Part shown: positions 50,085 to 58,528 of the stretch, one piece after another
How the letters are laid out: every line of letters begins with the position of its first letter
Position numbering within the stretch: the stretch's first letter is position 1
Assembly: GCF_026241855.1 (NCBI RefSeq)
Contig: NZ_JAPJDC010000001.1
Span: 62,001-126,000 of the forward strand
DNA: 64,000 nucleotides
Reading direction: 5' to 3'
From: Curtobacterium flaccumfaciens pv. betae
Lineage (GTDB): Bacteria; Actinomycetota; Actinomycetes; Actinomycetales; Microbacteriaceae
Notes under the pieces: generated by a model
Databases searched by the model: none
What the model saw: only the letters and a program-made list of their open reading frames with translations
Told to the model about the DNA's origin: nothing
Program-made: the position numbers and the translations under genes

Positions 50085-50483
50085 TCAGTCGATGAGCTCC
50101 GCCGCCACCAGGCGGCGGAGCGTCTCCACGCCCGCAGGCGGGCACCGGTCCGCGTCGGCGGAGGTGACCCACTCGACCTCGTCCACCTCGGCGGAGGCGA
50201 CGGGCGTGGCGGAGTCCAGCGGGCCTCCCGGCCGGACCAGGAACAGCGTCATCGCGACCATGGTCCCCGGAGCCTGCCCGTGGGCGGGCTCGAGCACGAC
50301 GCCGAACGGGTCGACGTCGTCGGCGGTGAGCCGCAGGCCGGTCTCCTCGTACGCCTCGCGCACAGCGGCCTCGACGTCGGTCTCGTGCGGCTCCGCCTTG
50401 CCGCCGGGCAGGTAGAGCACGTCGCGCGCCCGGGCGCGCACCATCAGGACGCGTCGGTCACGCACCAGCAGCAGCGCACTCAC
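50085..50483 (-). CDS. NUDIX hydrolase (MutT-like)
   Basis: A 132-residue Nudix enzyme. The Nudix box is GGKAEPHETDVEAAVREAYE followed by ETGL, with all conserved Glu and Arg present, after LYLPGGKAEP. MutT-like members hydrolyse oxidised nucleotides or other diphosphates. The start is GTG at 50483. It lies downstream of hemA on the same strand with a 35-base gap. Confidence 0.88.
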   Translation of the reverse strand: MSALLLVRDRRVLMVRARARDVLYLPGGKAEPHETDVEAAVREAYEETGLRLTADDVDPFGVVLEPAHGQAPGTMVAMTLFLVRPGGPLDSATPVASAEVDEVEWVTSADADRCPPAGVETLRRLVAAELID

Positions 50484-50518
50484 GCGCAGCGTGGGTGGTT
50501 GCGGAGCGGCCTGGAGGC

Positions 50519-51841
50519 TCAGCTCGCGTCCGCCTGGTCGTCGCGATCCGAGGCGGTCGGGTCCAGTGCCGTGCGGTCGGCCAGCGGGACGACGGGCGAC
50601 GGCAGCTCCGGCTCGGCCGCGGGCCGGACGCCGTACAGGGAGTCGATCGCCCCGACGAACTCCTCGCCGCGACCGGCGCGACCGAGCTCACGAGCGCGGA
50701 CCGAGGGACGGTGCAGCAGGACGCCGACCAGGTGCCGGAGCGCCCGCTCGGTGTGCTCGACGGACTCGCCGTCGGCGTCCGCACGGCGCTTGGCCCGCTC
50801 GATCTCGTCGTCGAGGATGTCGAACACGTGCTTGCGGAACGCCACGAGCGCCGGGGTCGTCGACTGCTCCATCGCCTGGGCGCGGAACCGGGACACGGCG
50901 TCGTCGACCATCGCGCGGGCCTCGGACTCGGCGTTCAGCTCGGAGATCGGGGCGTGGATGCTGATCGTCTCGAGGTCGAGCAGTTCGACGCCGTCGACGC
51001 CGGCGGCCGCGGGGTCGACGTTGCGGGGGAGCCCGAGGTCGATGACGATGCGGCGGACCCCGTCGTCGAGGTCAGCCGGTGCGACGACCGGGACCTCGCT
51101 CGAGGTGCAGGTGATCAGGACGTCGCTCTCGCCGATGGCCTGGCGCAGGTCGCGGGCGGCGACGAGGTCGTGCTTGGCGGCGAACCAGGGCGCCCGGCCC
51201 GAGGGCGAGAACACCTGGATGTTCGTGGCGCCGCGGTCACGCAGTGCGGCGATGGTGGTGGCCGCGTAGCTGCCGGTGCCGACGAGCAGCACGCGGGTGC
51301 GGGCCCAGTCGGTGACCCGCGACGAGGCGAGTTCGAGGCCGAGGCGCACGAGCGACCGGCCGGCGGCGCCGATGCGGGTGCGGGTCTTGACGCCGCGTGA
51401 GGTGTGCGCGGCCTCTTGGAACAGGCGCTCGAGGTCCGAGGTGGTGGTGCCGTTCGACCGGGCGTCCTCGAGCGAGCGACGGACCTGGCCGGAGATCTCG
51501 GTCTCGCCGACGACGACGGACTCGAGTCCGCTCGACACGGCGAACAGGTGCTGCACGACGTCCTTGCCGCCCAGCACGTTGACGGAGTCAAGCACTTCGG
51601 TGGCGTCCAGGTCGCTCGCGGCGGCCACGGCCTGCACGGTGGCGGAGACGGCGGAGTCGCTCTCGTCGCCCGCGATGTCGAGGTACGCCTCGAAACGGTT
51701 GCAGGTGGCGAGCACCACGGCACCGTCCAGGACGCCGGCATCCGTGACGAGTCGGCTGGCTGCCGCGGGTGCACCGATGCTCAGTCGCTCCAGGAGATCG
51801 AAGCTGGCGTTGCGATGCGACGCCGTGAGACAGATGAGCAC
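50519..51841 (-). CDS. hemA: Glutamyl-tRNA reductase
   Basis: First committed enzyme of C5-pathway heme synthesis: it reduces glutamyl-tRNA to glutamate-1-semialdehyde with NADPH. About 440 residues, beginning LICLTASHRNASFDLLERL; the catalytic Cys47 is in VVLATCNRFEAYLD, the NADPH domain carries LLVGTGSYAATTIAAL, and SRFRAQAMEQSTTPALVAFR starts the dimerisation domain. The C-terminal 40 residues are acidic and unconserved. I chose GTG 51841 because homologues start there and TACCAT lies 7 bases upstream; a longer ATG frame would overlap hemE. Divergent from hemE. Confidence 0.94.
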   Translation of the reverse strand: MLICLTASHRNASFDLLERLSIGAPAAASRLVTDAGVLDGAVVLATCNRFEAYLDIAGDESDSAVSATVQAVAAASDLDATEVLDSVNVLGGKDVVQHLFAVSSGLESVVVGETEISGQVRRSLEDARSNGTTTSDLERLFQEAAHTSRGVKTRTRIGAAGRSLVRLGLELASSRVTDWARTRVLLVGTGSYAATTIAALRDRGATNIQVFSPSGRAPWFAAKHDLVAARDLRQAIGESDVLITCTSSEVPVVAPADLDDGVRRIVIDLGLPRNVDPAAAGVDGVELLDLETISIHAPISELNAESEARAMVDDAVSRFRAQAMEQSTTPALVAFRKHVFDILDDEIERAKRRADADGESVEHTERALRHLVGVLLHRPSVRARELGRAGRGEEFVGAIDSLYGVRPAAEPELPSPVVPLADRTALDPTASDRDDQADAS

Positions 51842-51848
51842 GTAGTCA

Positions 51849-51854
51849 ATGGTA
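51849..51854 (-). promoter_or_regulatory. -10 box of hemA, leaderless arrangement
   Basis: TACCAT on the minus strand ends 7 bases before the GTG at 51841 and no Shine-Dalgarno sequence is present, so transcription probably starts at the start codon. This supports the chosen hemA start. Confidence 0.45.
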
Positions 51855-51879
51855 ACGCGCTCGATGGGAGAATCATCCG

Positions 51880-53016
51880 GTGACCGAAGCGACGACCACA
51901 TCCCTCCCCGACTCCCACCCCCTGGCATCAGGGCGGACGAGTGGTTCCCGCCTGGTACGGGCCCTGCGGGGTGACCGTCCGGAGACGCTCCCGGTGTGGT
52001 TCATGCGGCAGGCCGGACGGTCCCTTCCGGAGTACCGGGAGCTTCGGATCGGCACAGCCATGCTCGACGCGTGCCTCGACCCGGAGATGGCGTCGGAGAT
52101 CACCCTGCAGCCGGTCCGCCGGCACGGGGTCGACGCGGGCATCTTCTTCAGCGACATCGTCGTGCCGATCAAGCTCGCCGGCGTGGACGTCGAGATCGTC
52201 CCCGGCCGTGGCCCGGTGCTCTCGTCGCCGATCCGCACCCCCGCCGACGTCGACGCCCTCGAGCAGCTCGACCCCGCGGCCCTCGCCCCGATCGAGCAGG
52301 CCGTCCGACGCACGGTCGAGCAGCTCGGCGACACCCCGCTGATCGGTTTCGCGGGGGCGCCGTTCACCCTCGCGGCCTACCTGGTCGAGGGTGGCCCGTC
52401 CAAGGACCACATCCGCGCCCGCACGCTCATGCACGCCGACCCCGAGACCTGGTCGCGGCTGCTCGCCTGGGCCGCCGAGGTGTCCGGGATGTTCCTCCGG
52501 GCGCAGGTGCTCGCCGGGGCCTCGGCCGCGCAGCTCTTCGACTCGTGGGTCGGGTCGCTGTCCCGCGCCGACTACGTCCGGTCCGTCGCACCGCACTCCG
52601 CCCGGGCGATGTCGCACGTCGCCGAGCTCGGGGTGCCTCGGATCCACTTCGGCGTCGGCAGCGGCGAGGTCCTGGCCGACATGACGACGTTCGGTACGGA
52701 CACCGTCGGCGTCGACGCGGTCGGCGTCGACTGGCGCCTGCCGCTCGACCAGGCGGTGCAGCGCGTCGGCACCGGCGTCAGCGTGCAGGGCAACATCGAC
52801 CCGGCGATGCTCTCGGCGCCGTGGGATGTCCTCGAAGCGCACGTCCGCGACGTCGTCCGGCGGGGCGGTGCCGCACGGGCCCACGTCGTGAACCTCGGCC
52901 ACGGGGTCCCTCCCGAGACCGACCCGGCCGTCCTGACCCGGGTGGTCGAGCTGGTCCACTCGCTCGGCGACGGTCGCACGGACGACGGTGCAGCGCAGGA
53001 CGGAGTCGACGCGTGA
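51880..53016 (+). CDS. hemE: Uroporphyrinogen decarboxylase
   Basis: A 378-residue enzyme that removes four carboxyl groups from uroporphyrinogen III to give coproporphyrinogen III. The substrate loop is VWFMRQAGRSLPEYRELR, the catalytic Asp is in IFFSDIVVPIKL, and GFAGAPFTLAAYLVEGG and the C-terminal VVNLGHGVPPETDP motif are present. The start is GTG at 51880, with GGGAG 9 bases upstream. It is divergent from hemA and overlaps the oxidase gene (GTGA), beginning the heme operon. Confidence 0.95.
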   Translation: MTEATTTSLPDSHPLASGRTSGSRLVRALRGDRPETLPVWFMRQAGRSLPEYRELRIGTAMLDACLDPEMASEITLQPVRRHGVDAGIFFSDIVVPIKLAGVDVEIVPGRGPVLSSPIRTPADVDALEQLDPAALAPIEQAVRRTVEQLGDTPLIGFAGAPFTLAAYLVEGGPSKDHIRARTLMHADPETWSRLLAWAAEVSGMFLRAQVLAGASAAQLFDSWVGSLSRADYVRSVAPHSARAMSHVAELGVPRIHFGVGSGEVLADMTTFGTDTVGVDAVGVDWRLPLDQAVQRVGTGVSVQGNIDPAMLSAPWDVLEAHVRDVVRRGGAARAHVVNLGHGVPPETDPAVLTRVVELVHSLGDGRTDDGAAQDGVDA

Positions 53017-54329
53017 CCGACGTCGTCGTGGTCGGCGGCGGGGTCGCCGGGCTCGTCACCGCCCGTGACCTCGCCAAGGGCGGCGCCCACGTGGTGCTCG
53101 TCGAGTCCTCGGGGGAGCTCGGGGGCATGATCCGTCGGCACACCGTCGGCGGGATCGACCTGGACATGGCGGCGGACTCCTTCGCCACCCGCACGGACGC
53201 CGTCGGCCGCCTGGCGATCGAGCTCGGGCTCGGCAACGACGTCGTCGCCCCTGACCCGCGCGGCGCCTGGCTGATGACCCGCGACGGCCGGACCTCCCCG
53301 ATCCCGGCGACCGGGCTCCTCGGCATCCCGAGCACCCCGATGGCCGCCGACGTGCTGGCCGTGGTCGGGCAGAAGGGCGGGCTGCGCGCCCAGATGGACT
53401 CGCTGCTGCCGGCACCGGTGGGCGCCAAGGCCTCGTCGCTCGGCGAACTCGTCCGCCGGCGCATGGGGGAGCGGGTGCTCGACGACCTCGTGGTGCCGAT
53501 CGCCGGTGGCGTGCACTCCACGCACCCCGACCAGCTCGACCCCGACCGGGTGGCTCCGGGCCTGCGCGCCGCACTGCTCCGCGAGGGCTCACTCGCCCGA
53601 GCCGTCCTGTCGCTGCGGGCACGCGCGGCCGCCGGCACCCCGGTGCAGGGGATCCGTGGTGGGACGGTGCGCCTGGTGGACGAGCTCGTCGCCGACATGG
53701 AGACCTACGGGGTGGACGTCCGGCTGCACACCCGCGCGACCCGCATCGAGGCGCACGCGGTCGAGATCGTCAGCGCCGACGGCACGACCGAACGGCTGCC
53801 GGCCCAGCACACCCTGTCCTCCGTCGCCGACCCGGAGCGCACCGCCGCCCCCGACCGGACCGGTATCCAGCTCGTCACGCTCGTCGTCGACCAGCCGGAG
53901 CTCGATGCCGCCCCGCGCGGAACCGGGATGCTCGTGCACCCCGACGCCCAGGCGGTGTCGGCGAAGGCCCTGACGCACGCGACGGTGAAGTGGCCGTGGC
54001 TGGCCGACGTGGCGGACGGACGCCACGTCCTGCGGCTCAGCTACGCGACCACCGCGACGGACCCTGCGGGCGTGGCCACGAGCCTCCCGGTCGACCCGAC
54101 CGACCCCGTCGGCAGCCGCGCGCTGCAGGACGCGTCCACGCTGCTCGGTGTGCCGATCACGGCCGACCGCGTCAGCGGCGCCGCACGCGTCGGCTGGTAC
54201 GGACCGGACCTCACCGCGGCAGGGCTGGCCGACGGCGTCGTCGGCATCGGTGAGGCCTCGACCGGACGAGGCCTGGCGGGCATCATCGCCGCCGCTCGGA
54301 AGGCAGCCGACGAGATCCTCGGTTCCTGA
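53013..54329 (+). CDS. hemG: Coproporphyrinogen III oxidase (CgoX/HemY type)
   Basis: A 438-residue FAD-dependent oxidase. The dinucleotide motif is VVVVGGGVAGLVTARDL, SSGELGGMI follows, and the C-terminal FAD site is GVVGIGEASTGRGLAGII. In actinobacteria this HemY-type enzyme oxidises coproporphyrinogen III to coproporphyrin III, matching the ChdC and ferrochelatase genes downstream. It is also called hemY or cgoX. The start GTG overlaps the hemE stop. Confidence 0.92.
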   Translation: MTDVVVVGGGVAGLVTARDLAKGGAHVVLVESSGELGGMIRRHTVGGIDLDMAADSFATRTDAVGRLAIELGLGNDVVAPDPRGAWLMTRDGRTSPIPATGLLGIPSTPMAADVLAVVGQKGGLRAQMDSLLPAPVGAKASSLGELVRRRMGERVLDDLVVPIAGGVHSTHPDQLDPDRVAPGLRAALLREGSLARAVLSLRARAAAGTPVQGIRGGTVRLVDELVADMETYGVDVRLHTRATRIEAHAVEIVSADGTTERLPAQHTLSSVADPERTAAPDRTGIQLVTLVVDQPELDAAPRGTGMLVHPDAQAVSAKALTHATVKWPWLADVADGRHVLRLSYATTATDPAGVATSLPVDPTDPVGSRALQDASTLLGVPITADRVSGAARVGWYGPDLTAAGLADGVVGIGEASTGRGLAGIIAAARKAADEILGS

Positions 54330-54429
54330 GCGGACCGCGCAGCCCCCGAGGGCTACTGTTGGTCAGACCGCCGGACGTATTCCGTTCGGTGCATGACCAC
54401 CGCACAACCAATGCACGGAGGAATCGCAC

Positions 54430-54684
54430 ATGCGCGGAAAGCTCCTGTTCGTCGCCGGCGCCGCACTCGGGTACGTCCTGGGATCGCGAGCCGGACGGGC
54501 GCGGTACGAGCAGATCAAGACCGTCAGCGGCAAGGTCTGGAACAGCAACGGCGTCCAGAAGGGCGTGCACGTCGCCGAGGACTTCATCGCCGACAAGACC
54601 CCGGACGTCGCCGAGTTCATCGGTGAGACGACCAAGAAGGCCGTCCGCAAGGTCGGCCAGAAGAAGGACACCACCACCTCATGA
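54430..54684 (+). CDS. YtxH-like small membrane-anchored protein
   Basis: An 84-residue protein with a short hydrophobic N-terminal helix containing LLFVAGAALGYVLGSRAGRA, then an amphipathic, lysine-rich tail. The GYVLGSRAGRARYEQI pattern is typical of YtxH-domain proteins of unknown function. GGAGG precedes the ATG, and GTGCAT-N16-ATGCAC (54389-54416) lies in the leader. It overlaps the holin-X-like gene (ATGA) and is inserted in the heme cluster. Confidence 0.75.
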   Translation: MRGKLLFVAGAALGYVLGSRAGRARYEQIKTVSGKVWNSNGVQKGVHVAEDFIADKTPDVAEFIGETTKKAVRKVGQKKDTTTS

Positions 54685-55139
54685 CCGACACCCGCGATCG
54701 CAAGTCGCGTTCGCTGTTCGGCCTGGTCGGTGACGTCCCGAAGCTCGTCAAGGGCCTGGTCAAGGGCGAGATCGACCTGCTCAAGGCCGAGATGCTCGCG
54801 AAGGCGAAGATCTTCGGCCTCGCAGCCGGTCTGCTGGTCGGTGCGCTCGTCGTCGTGCTCTACGCGATCGGCGTCCTGCTGACCGCAGCCGTGATGGGCC
54901 TCGCGACCGTGATGCCGGCGTGGCTGGCCGCACTGGTGGTGGCCGTGGTGATGCTGATCATCGCCGCGATCCTCGGCCTGATCGGCTGGAAGCGCCTGAA
55001 GAAGGGCCTGCCGATCACGCCGAAGCGCACGATCGCCAGCGTCAAGGACGACATCAACGCGGTGAAGGGCCTCGGCAAGAAGCCGACCCCGCCGACGCAG
55101 TACGGCAGCCGCAAGCCGGACGTCGACGGCCGCTCCTGA
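54681..55139 (+). CDS. Phage holin family protein (actinobacterial holin-X type)
   Basis: A 152-residue protein: an amphipathic N-terminus (LVGDVPKLVKGLVKGEIDLL), two adjacent hydrophobic helices (about 45-68 and 73-98) and a basic tail. This is the layout of the PF07332-type holin superfamily, which in most actinobacteria is chromosomal and not part of a prophage. It overlaps the YtxH-like gene and is followed by a DUF3618-like gene, a trio often seen together. Function unknown; membrane organisation is possible. Confidence 0.8.
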   Translation: MTDTRDRKSRSLFGLVGDVPKLVKGLVKGEIDLLKAEMLAKAKIFGLAAGLLVGALVVVLYAIGVLLTAAVMGLATVMPAWLAALVVAVVMLIIAAILGLIGWKRLKKGLPITPKRTIASVKDDINAVKGLGKKPTPPTQYGSRKPDVDGRS

Positions 55140-55180
55140 GCGCCGACAGCCCCGACAGCCGCACCACCGACGGAGGAACC

Positions 55181-55411
55181 GTGACCGACCCGCACGACGA
55201 TCTCGCTGCTCGCGTCGCCGCGACCCGCGCCCAGCTGTTCGACACCCTCGACGCGATCGAGGACAAGCTCAACGTCCCGAAGCAGATCGGGATCGCGGCG
55301 TCGAAGTTCAAGCGCGGTCTCGACGAGAAGCCGGTGCCCTACCTGGCCGGTCTCGCAGCCGGCGTGGCGGTGGTCGGGGGTATCGTCGTGATGGTGCTCC
55401 GACGGCGGTAG
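55181..55411 (+). CDS. DUF3618 family protein
   Basis: A 76-residue protein with the DUF3618 pattern: an N-terminal amphipathic helix RVAATRAQLFDTLDAIEDKL, a linker and one C-terminal membrane helix (YLAGLAAGVAVVGGIVVMVL) ending in RRR. The start is GTG at 55181 after GGAGG. Third member of the YtxH/holin-X/DUF3618 set between cgoX and chdC. Confidence 0.78.
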   Translation: MTDPHDDLAARVAATRAQLFDTLDAIEDKLNVPKQIGIAASKFKRGLDEKPVPYLAGLAAGVAVVGGIVVMVLRRR

Positions 55412-55479
55412 ACCGCCCGAGCGCGGTCCACCGGATGCGGGGCGGCCAACACCCTGGCAACCGATAGGACAATGGATCC

Positions 55480-56247
55480 ATGAGCTCCGACGCGCCCACG
55501 AACACCGGGCCCGTGCCCGCGCACGACCACCCCCACACGGAACCCGCCGAGACCGGTCACCCGGACTCCGGGATCGACCCGAACCTGCTGACGGCCTACG
55601 CCCTCTGGGCAGTGTTCCGCCGGCCCCTCGGTCCGGTCCACCGCGTCGGCGACGACGCCGTGGCCGAACTCGACACCGTGATCGCCAGCGCCGCCGAGCG
55701 CGGGGTCACGATCCGTGGCTTCTACGACGTCTCGGCCTTCCGTGCCGACGCCGACGTCATGGTCTGGCTGCACGGCGACGACGCGCAGGCCATCCAGGCC
55801 GTGCTGCGCGAGATCCGTCGCACCGGCTTGTTCCAGGACGCCGAGCCGGTCTGGCACGTGATGGCCATGCACCGCGAGGCCGAGTTCAACAAGCGGCACA
55901 CCCCCGCGTTCCTGCGCGGCAAGGACCCCGAGGCGTGGATCACGGTGTACCCGTTCGTCCGCTCCTACGAGTGGTACCTGCTGCCGGAAGAGGAGCGCTC
56001 GAAGATGCTCCGCGACCACGGCATCGCCGGCGCGAAGTACCGTCGCGTGCTCACGAACACCATCGCGACCTTCGCCCTGAGCGACTACGAGTGGATCCTG
56101 CCGCTCGAGAGCCCGGACCTCGTCGACCTGGTCGACCTGATGCGCGATCTCCGCTACACCGAAGCGCGCATGCACGTGCGCGAAGAGGTCCCCTTCTTCA
56201 CGGGTCGTCGCGTGACGACCGCCGAACTCCCGGAGGTGCTGTCATGA
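55480..56247 (+). CDS. chdC: Coproheme decarboxylase ChdC (HemQ)
   Basis: A 255-residue chlorite-dismutase-fold enzyme that decarboxylates two propionates of coproheme to form heme b, using peroxide. The first 40 residues are disordered and His/Pro-rich; the conserved region includes YALWAVFRRPLGP, HREAEFNKRHTPAFL and WITVYPFVRSYEWYLLPEEE, with the catalytic Tyr in YPFVRSYEWY and the proximal His in KMLRDHGI. It overlaps the ferrochelatase gene (ATGA), which makes its substrate. Confidence 0.94.
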   Translation: MSSDAPTNTGPVPAHDHPHTEPAETGHPDSGIDPNLLTAYALWAVFRRPLGPVHRVGDDAVAELDTVIASAAERGVTIRGFYDVSAFRADADVMVWLHGDDAQAIQAVLREIRRTGLFQDAEPVWHVMAMHREAEFNKRHTPAFLRGKDPEAWITVYPFVRSYEWYLLPEEERSKMLRDHGIAGAKYRRVLTNTIATFALSDYEWILPLESPDLVDLVDLMRDLRYTEARMHVREEVPFFTGRRVTTAELPEVLS

Positions 56248-57476
56248 CCGACACCAGCATGATCACGAACGGCCAGGTCCTCGCCGCCACCCCCGCGGCG
56301 GCGTCCGGTCCCGAGCACGTCGAGACCCCGACCGCCTACGACGCGATCCTGCTCGCCGGCTTCGGTGGCCCCGAGGGCCAGGACGACGTCATCCCCTTCC
56401 TGCGCAACGTCACCCGCGGCCGCGGGATCCCGGACGAGCGTCTCGAAGAGGTGGCGCACCACTACCGCCACTTCGGCGGCGTGAGCCCGATCAACGCGCA
56501 GAACCGTGCGCTCAAGGCAGCGCTCGAGGCCGAGCTGGCGTCGCGCGGCATCGACATGCCGGTCCTCTGGGGCAACCGCAACTGGGAGCCCTACCTCGAA
56601 GAAGCCTTCACCGAGGCGGCGGACAAGGGCTACACGAAGCTCGTCGCCATCGCCACGAGCGCGTACTCGTCGTTCTCGAGCTGCCGGCAGTACCGCGAGG
56701 ACTACGCTCGCGTGCTCAACGAGACCGGTCTGATCGACACCATCCAGATCGACAAGATCCGCCAGTTCTTCGACCACCCGGGCTTCGTCCGCCCGTTCAT
56801 CGACGGCGTCCGCGACGGCATGGCCCGCGCGATCGCCGAGAACGAGGGCCTCGACGTCGCGACCGAGCTGCAGGTGCTCTTCTCGACGCACTCCATCCCC
56901 TCGACCGACGCCGCCCGCTCGGGCCCCGACTACCGCGGGTTCGACGAGCACGGCGCGTACGAGGCGCAGCACCTGGCCGTCGGCGAGGTCGTCCTCGACC
57001 AGGCCTGGGCCGAGCTCCTCGAGCAGCCCGAGCACGCCCACCTGCAGGGCACGTCGAAGCCCGCCTGGAAGCTGGTCTACCAGTCGCGCTCCGGCCCCCC
57101 GACGCAGCCGTGGCTCGAGCCCGACATCAACGACTACATGAACGAGGACCTCAAGGGCGGCCCGACGCGTGCCGTGCTGATCGTCCCGCTCGGCTTCGTC
57201 AGCGACCACATGGAAGTCATGTGGGACCTCGACGAGGAAGCCACCGAGACCGCCGGTGAGCTCGGCTTCTGGTCGCTCCGCACGCAGACCCCCGGCATCG
57301 ACCCGGCCTACGTGTCCGGTCTCGTCGACCTGGTGCTCGAGCGGGTCAACGGCACGCCCAAGGCCGAGCGCCCGCACATGACCGACATCGGCCCCTGGTA
57401 CGACGTGTGCCGTCCGGGGTGCTGCGAGAACGTGCGAGCGGGGTTCAAGCCCGCCGCCGCGGGCGTCGCTCCGTGA
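56244..57476 (+). CDS. hemH: Coproporphyrin ferrochelatase (CpfC/HemH)
   Basis: A 410-residue ferrochelatase that inserts ferrous iron into coproporphyrin III. LLAGFGGPEGQDDVIPFLRN starts the core after a 30-residue variable region; the active-site His is in FSTHSIPSTD, the acidic site in VPLGFVSDHMEVMWDLDEE. The C-terminal CRPGCC plus an upstream Cys in SSFSSCRQYRED fit the [2Fe-2S] cluster of actinobacterial ferrochelatases. It overlaps chdC and hemC by 4 bases each. Confidence 0.94.
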   Translation: MTDTSMITNGQVLAATPAAASGPEHVETPTAYDAILLAGFGGPEGQDDVIPFLRNVTRGRGIPDERLEEVAHHYRHFGGVSPINAQNRALKAALEAELASRGIDMPVLWGNRNWEPYLEEAFTEAADKGYTKLVAIATSAYSSFSSCRQYREDYARVLNETGLIDTIQIDKIRQFFDHPGFVRPFIDGVRDGMARAIAENEGLDVATELQVLFSTHSIPSTDAARSGPDYRGFDEHGAYEAQHLAVGEVVLDQAWAELLEQPEHAHLQGTSKPAWKLVYQSRSGPPTQPWLEPDINDYMNEDLKGGPTRAVLIVPLGFVSDHMEVMWDLDEEATETAGELGFWSLRTQTPGIDPAYVSGLVDLVLERVNGTPKAERPHMTDIGPWYDVCRPGCCENVRAGFKPAAAGVAP

Positions 57477-58525
57477 CCGACACGACCGTGAACGACCCCA
57501 GCGCCACAGGGCCCGACGGCCCGACCCCGATCCGGCTCGGCACCCGTGCCAGCCGGCTCGCGGTCGCGCAGTCGCAGGACGTCGCCGACCGCCTGGCGAA
57601 GGCGGCCGGTCGGCCCGTCGAACTCGTCACCGTCACGAGCGAGGGCGACACGAACCGTGCCTCCCTGGCGTCGCTCGGCGGCACGGGTGTCTTCGCCAGC
57701 GCCCTGCGTGAAGCGCTCGTCGCGGGCGAGGTCGACGTGCTCGTGCACTCGCTCAAGGACCTGCCGACCGCGCCGTACCCGGGCCTGACGATCGGTGCCG
57801 TGCCGAAGCGTGCGGACGCCCGTGACGTCCTCGTCGCCCGGAACGGCGCCACCGTCGACACCCTGCCCGAGGGCGCGAAGGTCGGCACGGGTTCGCCTCG
57901 CCGTGCCGCGCAGCTCCGTGCGCAGCGCCCCGACCTCGACGTGGTCGACATCCGCGGCAACATCGACACCCGCCTCGGCCGGGTGGACGACGACCTCGAC
58001 GCCGTGGTGCTCGCCGCCGCCGGCCTCGGGCGCATCGACCGCCTGTCTGCCGCCACGGAACTGCTCGACCTCGGCTTCTGGCCCAGTGCTCCCGGACAGG
58101 GCGCGCTCGCGGTGGAGATCCGCTCGGACGAGACCGACCGTGGGCTGCTCGCCGCACTCCGCAAGATCGAGCACGCCCCCACCCGCCTGACGGTGACGGC
58201 CGAGCGCGAGGTCCTCGCCAAGCTCGAGGCCGGCTGCTCCGCCCCGATCGGTGCCACGGCGGTCGTGGACGCCGAACTGCTGCTCGTGTCCGCGACCGTC
58301 TACCGCCCCGACGGCACCGAGTACCGCACCGCGTCGCACGCGGCCGTGCTCGACGGGTCGGCGCAGGAGCGTCTCGACGAGGCGCTCGCGGTCGGCGGCC
58401 GCGTGGCGACCGAGCTGCTCGACAACGGCGCTGCCGACCTCGCCGACCTGGCGACCACCGTCGCCGAGGACACCACGGACGGGCCGTACACCGCGGGTCC
58501 CGGCCTCGCGACGCCGGCCGAGTAG
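57473..58525 (+). CDS. hemC: Porphobilinogen deaminase (hydroxymethylbilane synthase)
   Basis: A 350-residue enzyme that joins four porphobilinogens into hydroxymethylbilane. [20 protein letters not shown] opens domain 1, HSLKDLPT and GSPRRAAQL are substrate-binding motifs, and the dipyrromethane cofactor Cys is in [11 protein letters not shown]. The C-terminal 30 residues are an acidic extension. The GTG start overlaps hemH. The TAG stop is in the same reading frame as the hemD region that follows. Confidence 0.95.
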   Translation: MTDTTVNDPSATGPDGPTPIRLGTRASRLAVAQSQDVADRLAKAAGRPVELVTVTSEGDTNRASLASLGGTGVFASALREALVAGEVDVLVHSLKDLPTAPYPGLTIGAVPKRADARDVLVARNGATVDTLPEGAKVGTGSPRRAAQLRAQRPDLDVVDIRGNIDTRLGRVDDDLDAVVLAAAGLGRIDRLSAATELLDLGFWPSAPGQGALAVEIRSDETDRGLLAALRKIEHAPTRLTVTAEREVLAKLEAGCSAPIGATAVVDAELLLVSATVYRPDGTEYRTASHAAVLDGSAQERLDEALAVGGRVATELLDNGAADLADLATTVAEDTTDGPYTAGPGLATPAE

Positions 58526-58528
58526 GCG

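Noticed and set aside
51842..51928. Longer hemA start (ATG 51898 or further)
   Set aside because: It would overlap the divergent hemE coding region, and homologues begin at the LICLTASHRNASF segment.
54681..55139. Possible prophage, suggested by a holin-family gene
   Set aside because: No terminase, portal, capsid, integrase or endolysin genes are present, and holin-X-type proteins are ordinary chromosomal genes in actinobacteria.
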